In this document: positions 11,105 to 20,237 of the stretch, piece after piece
Numbering within the stretch: the first letter of the stretch is position 1
Layout: each line of letters opens with the position of its first letter
Origin: Liolophura sinensis
Taxonomy: Eukaryota > Mollusca > Polyplacophora > Chitonida > Chitonidae
Assembly: GCF_032854445.1 (NCBI RefSeq)
Contig: NC_088300.1
Coordinates: 4,526,001-4,590,000, forward strand
Length of the DNA: 64,000 nt
Direction of reading: 5' to 3'
Notes under the pieces: model-generated
The model's database searches: none
Seen by the model: only the letters and a program-made list of their open reading frames with translations
What the model was told of the DNA's origin: nothing
Translations under genes and position numbers: made by a program

Positions 11105-12890
11105 ATATCACTACAGTAGAGTCACATTCCGTTTAAAACATGTGGGTTTAGATCAACCATACAGCGCCATAGGCAGGTTCCCGTCTACAGTCGTGTCACA
11201 AGGGGTCCAGAGTTATTCCCCTGAAATTCTCTCTCACAAATGGTATTGCTGATTCTGATGTACAAAATACGGCATGGGTCTATACTGTATCATCGTATGA
11301 TAAACACGTCAGTTTTAGCCGACGCCCTAACAACAACTAGGCTATCCGGGAAAGCTGAAAATTACCAAAAAAAAAAACACCTAGGGAATCTGGCTGTAAT
11401 GTCTCATAATTATCTGTTGGTATCAGCAGTCATGCCTTTTTATGTATGTGCAGAAGCGAATATCGGTGGGCGATGACCTAGCAAGCATGGCAAGTGAGCA
11501 TAGATTAGCCCTACAGCGCCATCTATGATTTCCAAAAATCATTGTTTCATTCAATTTTACATTAAAAATTCACCAAATCCAGATAAAATGACCACAGAAA
11601 CGTGTTAGGCAACATGCAGGTAAAAAATAAGCTTATAGCTTGGAAGCATACGGTTATGTAACACTCGCTGTGTCACTATCGTAGAGTAGAGTATAGTAGA
11701 GTAGAGTATAACTATAGTATAGTATATTTATTTATTTATTTATTTATTTATTTGATTGTTGTAAGTATAACTATAGTAGAGTCACATTCCGTTTAAACAT
11801 GTGGGCTTAGATCAACCATACAGCGCCATAGGCTCCCGTCTACAGCGGTGTCAAAAAACAGTCTGTACGAAATACGGCATGGGTCTATACTGCATCGTAT
11901 GATAAACACGTCAGTTTTAGTCGACGTCCTCACAACACCTAGGCTATCTGGAAAAGCTGAAAATGACTCAAATCCAACGAATATACTATCGTGGACATCG
12001 ATTTGACAACAGATATTCTTATGTAATATTTTTGCTGGACGAATTTCTCCACCCACCCTGTTTGCAACCAGGGAAATAACGTAGCCTCTAGCTTCTGGAT
12101 TGTCGGACAGAATAGCTGGTCATGTCACACAATTATCTGTTGGTGTCGGCAGCCAGACCCTTCCATGTATGTGCGGAAGCGAATAGCGGCGGGTGATGGA
12201 CCTAGCGAGCACGATGGCAAGTGGGCTTAGATGAGCCATACAGCGCCATCTGTGATGTCACAATAATTATTATTATTTTAAATTTAACATAAATTCGTTT
12301 AAAACAGGTGGGCTTAGATGAGCCATACAGCGCCAAAGGCTTTTCCAAGTCTACAGCCGTGTCAACAAGCGACCCCGAGTTATTCCCTCTGAAATTCTCT
12401 GTAAAACACCAATGCTATCTAGAAAGCTGAAAATGACACAAATCCAACGAACACACTATCGCTGACATCGATTTGACAACAGGCATATTCCTGTGTAATA
12501 TTTTTGCGGGACGAATTTCCTTCATGTGGTCTCTAGCTCCTGGATTGTTTTATAGAATAGCTTGTCATGTCACATTATTATCTGTTGATATCGGCAGTCA
12601 TACCCTTTTCATGTATCTGCAGAAGCGAATAGCGGTGGGTGATATGTTTCACGCTATAAAATCCAGGGGAAGTAGCTCATTATACAATGATAAAACACCC
12701 CAGATTTATCCCCCTTGTTACACTGTCCTAAAATGTTTCGCTCCATACCAAACATGTTTGAGCCTGATCATCAATGCTTTAAGATTCAAACCACACAGCA
12801 AAACAACTGCGGACCAAGAGAAATAAGCTGATAACTTGGAAGCATACGGCACTGTAACACTGGCTGTGTCACTTCGACAGCAGTTCACCA
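11105..12890 (+). repeat. three imperfect direct copies of a ~0.45-kb sequence inside the Polinton
   Basis: Copies start near 11110, 11771 and 12294. Each begins with a version of cattccgtttaaaacatgtggg, then has a shared block with ccatacagcgcca, a stretch giving aaatacggcatgggtctatac, and gctatctgg...aaagctgaaaat. Tails with cttggaagcatacgg...ctgtgtcac appear near 11640 and 12836. A TTTA microsatellite lies near 11726-11755. No reading frame is shared among the copies, so this looks like a non-coding repeat amplified within or nested into the element. Confidence 0.8.
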
Positions 12891-13041
12891 GTAAATCTTA
12901 AGTATCGAAAATTGGACCATTTATCTTACGAAATACGGAATGTGTTTATACTACGGCCAGTGCTCGGGTATACCAACTAAGAAAGAAAAGTCCTTTTTTT
13001 TAGGCGATGTGTCCGCACTAGTATGTGTGTGTGTGACTTAC

Positions 13042-13435
13042 CTTTCCGTGTTCAGCACGTTGATGGACACGCCAATCCCACAACCGGTGAAAGGTCTTGT
13101 CACACCCTGCGCATTTCTACACACGCTATTTTCTATGACGCCGGTGGTGGCGGACCAAATTACCCCGGCGGGGAAACGTCCGCCCGCAGGTGGGGAACGT
13201 GAACCTCTCCCCCTCGTGGTGCGTCATCCACTGGTGTCGCAGCCAATTGTCCCGCCGGGAAAAGTGCCTGGCGCACGTAAACCGCAGGTAAACTGCGACC
13301 TCTCCTCCTCGGCGTGCTGCGTCTGTTCATGGCTCAACCGATGGTCCCGCCGGAAAAAGCGTCTGGCACTCGTCCGACAAGTAAACTTTATCAAAGCCTC
13401 TCCTTCTCCTCCTTCTCCTCCTCCTCCTCCTCCAT
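13042..13435 (-). pseudogene. C2H2 zinc-finger gene remnant within the Polinton
   Basis: The minus strand opens with ATG at 13435-13433 and a Glu-rich run from a GAG repeat, then shows four zinc-finger modules. Finger 1 (about 13310-13400) and finger 2 (about 13205-13300) are damaged by frame slips but keep the FxRRDxxxxH cores. Finger 3 (13135-13203) has lost its first Cys (FTFPTCGRTF). Finger 4 (13048-13113) is intact: CAGC, then Phe and Trp at the hydrophobic positions, then H-x4-H. Stop codons (TAG) sit between fingers 3 and 4. The last finger is followed by AAG|GTAAGT (exon end 13042), a perfect splice donor, so the source gene may have had an intron. C2H2 fingers bind DNA or RNA; the role here is unknown. 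Frames on the other strand are shadows. Confidence 0.72.
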
Positions 13436-13574
13436 GATGGCGGAGTAGCGTCAGTAGTGTACTCTCTGGGTGAACGTGGTCTGCTGTTGTCTAGGCGTTA
13501 TAGCCAGAATAAGCTTCACTCTACTGACACACCTTCTTTTCACCCCGTCAATGCGAACGTCAACGAAATTCAGA

Positions 13575-13820
13575 CACCAAAACCGCGCGAATGAAGCTCG
13601 CCCATTGGTCAGTTTTGGCGCGAAATGGAGCTCACCCATTGGTCAGTTTTGGCGCGACATGGAGCTGAAGGAGCTACTCAACCCAAATTTACAAGCTGAC
13701 GTTCAGTTTTGGTGCGACAAATGGAGCTCATCCATTGGTCAGTCAACGCGAACGTCAACGAAATTCAGGTGCCAAAACTGCGCAATCACCCCATTGGTCA
13801 GTTTTGGCGCGAATGGAGAC
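13575..13820 (+). repeat. subterminal GC-rich repeats (CATTGGTCAGTTTTGGCGCGA)
   Basis: Four to five copies of a ~34-bp phrase (ccattggtcagttttggcgc plus aaatggagctca) stand just inside the right terminal repeat. A longer phrase, caacgaaattcag, occurs at about 13560 and 13755. No equivalent is seen beside the left terminus, so the two ends are asymmetric. Confidence 0.8.
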
Positions 13821-13899
13821 AGAGCGCGGACTCAACGACCTCCTCAACCATCCCCCCCCCTCTCCTCAATGCGACACGTTTGAAACATTCCCTACAACT
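13750..13899 (-). repeat. right terminal inverted repeat
   Basis: Reverse-complement partner of the left terminus. It includes cgtcaacgaaattcag, agagcgcggactcaacgacc, a C-run, tcctcaatgcgacacgttt and cattccctacaact. It ends in CT, matching the AG at 3838. Confidence 0.85.
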
Positions 13900-13905
13900 C
13901 TTGCG
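13900..13905. repeat. right target-site duplication (CTTGCG)
   Basis: Identical to 3832-3837, while the sequence outside each copy differs. This supports a genuine insertion boundary. Confidence 0.85.
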
Positions 13906-14019
13906 CATATTTAACGTCATTATTTGGTAGGAAAGTTTTCCCTCTTGCTTTCACTAAGTGCCTGTAAAAACAAGTGGGTGCCAGAACTGATCAGAACATG
14001 TAAAAATATAAATACATAT

Positions 14020-14285
14020 GTGTATGTACGTAGGTAGGTATGCTTGGGTTTTAACCTTATTTCACAGTTTTGCAGTCATATGACGAGGAGGAATCATTAA
14101 GTGTGTGTATAAATAATGTGCCGTCTTATGGCAGCGCAAGCCCATGCCGCCAAAGTGCTGTCGCCATTGAAGTATCAAGCCGAAGACACCAGACACCCCA
14201 CTCAGTCACATTATACTTACACAGAGCCAACCAGTCATGTTTCTTTGCTCTAAGGAGACAAGCACCATTTGCTTTGAATAAAAAA
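14020..14285 (+). repeat. dispersed repeat, family B
   Basis: Contains gcttgggttttaacc...gcagtcatatgacgaggaggaatcatt, then ccgccaaagtgctgtcgcc and catgtttctttgctct. A 5' fragment of the same family is at 21448-21540 (gtgagtgagtgcttggggtttaatgtcgtata). No coding capacity is seen; it is likely a SINE or MITE fragment. Confidence 0.65.
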
Positions 14286-14299
14286 TTAATGATTTAAAT

Positions 14300-16999
14300 T
14301 TAATTTAAATTTTGATTTCATTTAAATTTAAATAAAATGCACTTTCTTCCGTAACAAATCACTTATATGGTAAAAATTGGACTTGATTCCAAAGTGGCAA
14401 ATGTTCATTTTCTAAGTATAGTAAGCAGATATATTCCGAAACTGATTTTTAATTTTTATTTTAGCAGTGGAACTTATTTCAAGGCTGAACGAGTTTATCT
14501 TCAAAAGAGGTTTTTATTTCAAAGCTGACATTTTATTTTCAAAATTGTATCGTGCTGCTAACTTAGGAAGTTCATTAGTGTCACGGTGGAAAAAAATCTG
14601 TGGGTGAAATTTCTAGAAATTTCGAAACTTTTTTTCGAATTCTTTACTTGAAATTTTGACTTTACTATGTCAGTAGGAGCAAACCGTGCATATACACCTC
14701 GCGTGTTACTGCAGAAATTTTTAACTTTAACTCCCAAAATTTTCATCGTGCCACTAATGGGCTTCCGTGGCTAACTGTCAGGCTTACCAAATACTTTAAA
14801 GGTGGAGAAAACACAAAAATGACATAAAGTTCAGATGAAAGAGTGCTAAAAGTTATTCCTAAATGTGATCTTCAATTTTTTTTTCCGATTTTTCCTTAAG
14901 GGGAATAAGACACTTGGAAATAATTTTTGTATGGTGAGTATTTAGGACCACCTTTTGGTATTTATAATCTTTGTTTAACAATATCATGAATCCCGATGTA
15001 GCACAGGTTTAATAAATATTTTTGCACTAGTATTTGTTCTTTTCAGCTAACAAATGTAAACCTCAATTTGCATCATATTTATATTTTTAATATGTTAAAA
15101 AATATTATTATAATTTAGGTTAAATGCATATGTTTCGATAGAAACAACAAATTTACATTCAAATGAATTTATTAGACAAGCATCATATCCTTATTTTGAA
15201 CATTATTATGCAACAACGATAACAACCCTTTTCTCTTGAAAAAAGAAATTCAAAAAAATATTAAAGATCATAGTTTAGACATCTCATTTTGGCATCATTT
15301 TAATGTTTTCTTCTCCTTTAATAGGTTTCTTGCTGAACTTTTATGATGGGTAATTCATGAGGTTTTCTGAGTTGTCCAGAGTGCGCCAGGTTCATTGGTA
15401 TTGTTCGGATTTGAGTTCATTACATTGTTCTTTCTGTATTTACGCTGGCCGGGTGACGTTGGCGCGAGGAAATCACTTTTGTCGTATTGTTGACCGCTGC
15501 ACTGATTGATCAGACACGTTTTATCTTTACTCTCCAGTGGCAACGCTGATTGGTGCTTTTTGGAGTGATCGAGAAGTTTGCCGCCTTCTTAATTGATCTG
15601 TTGCCTTGGTGGATTAGATAAATATAAATATATACTTCTTTTCAGTAATACCTGTGTAGATTTGTGTTGCTCAGTTGATCGAAAATATTCCGTGTCTCAG
15701 TTAGCTGGGTTGTTTTGGGGGTTTTTTGTTTTGTTTTGATTTGTTTGTTTGCGAGGCTTGTTTTTAGTCCTTTCTGTTCAACAATCAAACATCGTAAACT
15801 ACTGTCTCACTGAACTCTTAAATTCGTTTTGTTCATCTGTCAACATTTGATATTCCATTTTTGACCAAGTGTGTTCATCACCGTAGCTTTGTGGCTTGTT
15901 GTTGTGGTTAACCAGGTACCTCATTTAGTTAACACTCCTCGTGTTAATTACTGATGTCTCGTTTATCAAACAGTTCAGCCCTCTGCGCGCGGTATGTACA
16001 CAGCACCGGGACAGTCAAACAGGTGCTTTGAGGTGTCAAAGGCACAGAGAACCCTTCGATTATTTGCTTTTGGTCATATTTCACAATTTACACCTTTCTC
16101 TTTTACTGTTAATGGCGTGGTGTGATTATGACTTATGGCGACGTCGGCAACATTTGGGAGAGTTCCTACATTGGGACGTAGTTCATGAACACGGCTGAGG
16201 GACGTAGTTCATGGGCATGGTCGAGGGCGTAGTTTGTGAACGCAATTCATGGCTCAAAGACATGCTTCATGGATTCTTTTTCAAACAAAAGCCGACAGCG
16301 TAATTATAAACAGCCTGGTAACACATTTCAACAGCCACAAGGCAATCATCGAAATAAGATCAACATTACACGAAGACATGACAAATGAAACCAATATGGC
16401 CCTGATAATTTTTTGTTTAAGACTGATTATGTCTTCATACAGTATGCTCTGAAACGATATCCAGGAAAGTACCCTTCTTGAACTAATCTACCTCACGGAT
16501 GTGTAGATTAAACATTATTATATATATGTAAACAACAAGAAATACATGATCTAATTATAACGGATTTATTACAGGAGTACAACAATTTGTTTACAAACAA
16601 ATGCAACTGTCCATAGTATACAATACAAAAATCCATTACCAGAGAAAACTTCCTCGAAGCCTTTCAATGAACGTCTAAAAACTCTATTCACCAAAACAAG
16701 ATCCATTACATTATTCATTAAAAATTTGAAAACTGTATTGGCCAAAACAAGATCAATTACATTATTTTCCTTACACGTACCGAGTATGTTGATACAGATA
16801 GCAATGAGAGTGAATGTACATATAAGCTGTAGTTTCCACTGTCAACTTGTATAGCAAGACAAATGCTATAATATACTTTTGACTCAAAAGTATATTAAGT
16901 CTTAAGTTAATTGTGCAGTTAGTAATAAATCTCCATCCAGAAGTAGTAAATCAGACAAAAATGTTATGTCGTTAAACCAGTATTGATTACACAGTTCAA
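14300..16999. other. AT-rich intergenic region, no gene recognised
   Basis: Open frames are short and lack splice or domain signals. Only minor direct repeats are seen, such as ggacgtagttcatg near 16175-16215. Confidence 0.5.
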
Positions 17000-17340
17000 A
17001 TATATTCTTAAGCCATTAAGAGGTGACCGTTTAGCAAAGCCATCTTGTTGGGCCGGCATTGGGTTATTTAACGCTTCAAAAGCCTGTTGAGCTATTGATG
17101 AAACGATCAGACAGCGAAGTTACCTGTTCGAGCCAGCAATGGGTTGATGACACAGCTTTAATAACATGTTGAACTGTTGATGAATTATCAGACCACACAG
17201 TTACCTTCCATTGGGTTCATCACAGTTTCAAAGGATTGCTGGTTCAGTGATAAATTGATCAGACAGGAAATTTATCTTTCTGAGCCAGTATTCTTTTGAT
17301 CACACATTTTCGTTAGTTTTTTTGAGCCATTGTTCAGTCG
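17000..17340 (+). repeat. decayed ~95-bp tandem repeat
   Basis: Three to four diverged copies of a unit with caatgggttgat, cacagttt, gttgaactgttgatgaat, gatcagacag and gaagttacc. It lies immediately downstream of the GPCR gene. Confidence 0.55.
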
Positions 17341-17456
17341 ATCAGATAATCAGGTTTCTTAAACTTGTCGGTTAGTCGGACAGTTTTGTCTGTTTGTTGA
17401 AACTGCTTTCTTCAGTTGATACTGTGGACACTTGTTCTGTGCATGGACAGGATATT

Positions 17457-18806
17457 TTACTGTTTTATGGGCGTTTTTTGCTCTGCGGGCAGGATATCCC
17501 ACAGCTTTGTAGACATTACCTCTGCGGGCAGGGTATCTGACAGCTTTGTAGACGGTAGCTCTGCGGGAAGGATATCTGGGAGTTTTGTAGACGGTAGCTC
17601 CTCGGGCAGGATGTCTGACCGTTTTGTGGACGGTAGCTCTACGGGCAGGGTATCTGACAACTTTGTACATCGTAGTTCTACGGGCAGGGTATCTGACAGC
17701 TTTGTAGATCGTAGCTCTGCGGGCAGGGTATCTGACAGCTTTGTAAATCGTAGCTCTGCGGGCAGAGTATCTGACAGCTTTGTAGACGGTTGCTCTGTGT
17801 GCAGGTTATCTTGCAGCTTTGTGGACGGTAGCTGTGCGGGCAGGATATCTGTCAGTTTTGTGGAAGGCTGCTTCGCGGGGTCGATATTTGACATCTTGGT
17901 GGACGTTGTAAGATCTTCAGAAGAGATGCACACAAATATGGTATGCCTGAGAGGCGATGCCCAAATGTAACATGCAGGATTCAGAAACGAACTGAACCAC
18001 AGCAGAAAGTAGCCCGCCTGAAAGACAACGTCCGGCCAGCTTTTCTCCACACCGATGAAACGAATTAAGCAGACTGTCAAGTACGAAAACAACCAGATAA
18101 AAAGCTTACGGAGGATGATCTTAAAACTCTTCACATTCCTCGGACGTGCCAGGTTAGGTCTGGCCGAATTCTCTCGGATAAACCGCATTAGTATAGCGTA
18201 AAATATCCCGCACAAGAAGACACTGGCGGAAATATTAACCACATAAAAAACTGTCAAGGCTAAGTTTATTCGTGTGTTGTTCTTGAAACGGTAGAAACAG
18301 TAACCGACGGCAGGCACTTGGTAGAGTTCTCCATACCTGATACTAGTGTATGCACCTATAAATGTGTCTATGATGAGACATACTGTACTAATCAGCATTA
18401 TGCGGACCACAGCAAAGCGGTTGTCGTCTGGCACAAATGCGGTGATATTGCGAACGCTAGAGTACAGAATAAGACATTGGACGTGCAGAGAGTACACGAC
18501 GAGCACTGCCCCGATGACGCCAGTGACGCCGCACAGTGACACGGTGACGCCCGGAAACATCATTGTCACCAGGGACGTCGGGACAAGCAAGAGCAGTATT
18601 AGACAATCAACAATAGCAAGGTTAACCAAAGTCATATGAAAGTGAGAGCGAAAAGCCTTTTTGAACAAAGCCTTGATCAGAACTCCATTAAACAGTACGC
18701 CAGTCACCAAAAGAGCCAGCAGCAGAAGCGGGAATACAACCTGCGGTTTTCTTGCCGGATAGTCTCGTGAGAAATTCCCCGCTGTGGTGTTGTTGAATGA
18801 TTCCAT
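17457..18806 (-). CDS. divergent rhodopsin-type GPCR with repetitive C-tail, 449 aa
   Basis: A single uninterrupted frame starts at an ATG in good context (cgccATGGaa). The N-tail has Asn-glycosylation sites (NNTT, NFS). Seven hydrophobic segments lie near residues 23-47, 58-83, 92-118, 132-153, 184-213, 238-260 and 265-287. Family marks are LAxxD in TM2 (LAIVD, 63-67), a Cys at the start of TM3 (92) and NPxxY in TM7 (NPACY, 276-280). Missing are the DRY motif after TM3, the TM4 Trp and the TM6 CWxP, so the receptor is divergent and may couple unusually or not at all. From about residue 303 the cytoplasmic tail is roughly eleven copies of a 13-residue unit (PSTKLSDTLPAE-L) rich in Ser/Thr, encoded by a 39-bp minisatellite. 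It is a surface receptor of unknown ligand; no closer subfamily can be named. Confidence 0.85.
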   Translation of the reverse strand: MESFNNTTAGNFSRDYPARKPQVVFPLLLLALLVTGVLFNGVLIKALFKKAFRSHFHMTLVNLAIVDCLILLLLVPTSLVTMMFPGVTVSLCGVTGVIGAVLVVYSLHVQCLILYSSVRNITAFVPDDNRFAVVRIMLISTVCLIIDTFIGAYTSIRYGELYQVPAVGYCFYRFKNNTRINLALTVFYVVNISASVFLCGIFYAILMRFIRENSARPNLARPRNVKSFKIILRKLFIWLFSYLTVCLIRFIGVEKSWPDVVFQAGYFLLWFSSFLNPACYIWASPLRHTIFVCISSEDLTTSTKMSNIDPAKQPSTKLTDILPAQLPSTKLQDNLHTEQPSTKLSDTLPAELRFTKLSDTLPAELRSTKLSDTLPVELRCTKLSDTLPVELPSTKRSDILPEELPSTKLPDILPAELPSTKLSDTLPAEVMSTKLWDILPAEQKTPIKQ

Positions 18807-19325
18807 GGCGGTTAAAAAGCCCAGGTGTGTTTAGGACAAAATGATAAATTCTACCACACTAGTTGGTAACAAACAATCCAGGTTCTTTTTATCCAAAAGC
18901 AAATCGTGAAGATAATCAACTATACTGTTGTTTAAACATGAAGAATTCACGTTAAAGCAATGCGATATAGAACCAAACGTGTGCTTTACGGTGTATTCCT
19001 TCGAATGATACAAGGACCAGGAGAAAAGCTTGTTTTATGGCATCAGGAACAATAACAATGAACTGTAATGAACTCCTAATTAGGCAGATTCCAAACAACA
19101 ACAAAGCAAGCCGATGCGCTCTGTGTCTCACCTGATTGTAAAAGATGTAAAGCATCACGGGCTATAGGTGTTAGAAGTGGGTCCCAACTGTTAATGAGCT
19201 TCCCACTTGTTGCTGTCATTAAATTAGGGAAGCCAAACTTGGTCCAGCCGCCACTGTGGCAACCTCGGGTAATTACGGTACTAGTATGCATTTTGAAAGA
19301 TTTTTGGCAAAGCAGGAGCCAACTA
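18807..19325. other. upstream region of the GPCR gene
   Basis: No gene is seen. It presumably contains the receptor's promoter and 5' untranslated sequence on the minus strand. No clear TATA box was identified. Confidence 0.35.
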
Positions 19326-19437
19326 ACTGTTCCACGCCGCACTCATGAGTATTTCACTTATACGACGGCGACCGGCATAATGGTGGCAGAAAACCCAGCA
19401 GAGCCTGGCGGGAAACCCACTGCTTTCTCGTAGAGCC
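19326..19437 (+). repeat. dispersed repeat, family A (partial)
   Basis: Carries the family phrase actcatgagtatttcacttatacgacggc, then ggcataatggtggcagaaaacc and ggcgggaaaccc. Other copies are at 21836-22056, 39805-39960, 41930-42130 (minus) and 50563-50800. Confidence 0.75.
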
Positions 19438-19464
19438 GTAATATGTAATTTGACTATTTAGCTG

Positions 19465-19660
19465 TGTAGGTTTGCTTTCAGGGCGTGGCGTAAGGTGGAA
19501 TACGTATAATTAACTGTGTAGGTTTGCTCTCTCGGAGCGCTGTAAGATGGAATTTGTCTCTTCAGCTGTGTATGTTTGCTCTCTGGGAGTGGCGTAAGGT
19601 GGAATTTGTATACATGTACTTAACTGTGTAGGTTTCCTCTCTCGGGGTACAACAATATTA
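19465..19660 (+). repeat. ~60-bp tandem repeat, about four copies
   Basis: The unit contains taactgtgtaggtttgctctc, then ggagtggcgtaaggtggaatttg. Copies are imperfect, and no coding or regulatory role is evident. Confidence 0.7.
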
Positions 19661-20237
19661 TTTCATTGTTTCCAATTTCATTGGATAAATAGCTGAACCA
19701 AAGATGGAGCAATAGTATGGTATGGGATTACCCATGTAAAATTCATACAGACAGGAACAACCCCTAACTATAATTCAGTAGTGACAAAGAAGTCAAGAAA
19801 ATAAATATTGGGAGTTAAAAATTTATGTTACACAAGAAAAATAACTGTTACATTATCATGTAAGTAAATTTACACAGACTTTAGGCTAGGAATATCTTTA
19901 CACATGCTGCATGGCAATATTGGTAATAAATAAATATTAATATTGGTATCAGCTAGCACGAAACCTTGTCATGTTTCCCACCCTAAACACATGTCTATAA
20001 CAATCCATTTACTTGAGATATATTCTTCTCTTGCGCTTCTACAGATGCTGATTCTCACAGCTTGGGTTTATATCAGCTTATCACAAGGTATCCATGTCTC
20101 GGTAGTACCAATATATGTGGGTGCACAAAGATGCAGCACAGATGTGGAAGAGCCCAGGCATATAGACACATAATGATACACATCTACTGAGGTAGTGCTA
20201 TGTACAAGGACAAGTCATTCTATGCAACAAGAGGAGA

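Larger units (their letters stand above)
3838..13899 (+). mobile_element. decayed Polinton/Maverick element, 10,062 bp
   Basis: The element starts with AG and ends with CT, has terminal inverted repeats and is flanked by the 6-bp duplication CTTGCG. All of these are hallmarks of Polintons, the virus-like self-synthesising DNA transposons. Inside, in order, are remnants of a retroviral-type integrase (+), a Polinton capsid protein (+), an adenain-like cysteine protease (+) and a protein-primed DNA polymerase B (-). A C2H2 zinc-finger frame (-) lies near the right end. Every gene is broken by frameshifts or stops. No packaging ATPase is visible, and about 3 kb of the right half is repeats. Most Polintons are 15-20 kb, so this copy appears internally deleted and cannot move by itself. 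Confidence 0.93.

Noticed and set aside
12940-13437. 165-codon plus-strand frame in the Polinton
   Set aside because: It is the antisense of the zinc-finger remnant; its Pro-rich end is the complement of the GAG run.
3838-13899. Polinton as an active element or virus
   Set aside because: Every recognised gene contains stops or frameshifts, and key catalytic positions in the protease and polymerase are changed.
17416-17970. 184-codon plus-strand repeat frame
   Set aside because: Antisense shadow of the GPCR's repetitive C-tail, whose frame is supported by seven transmembrane segments and NPxxY.
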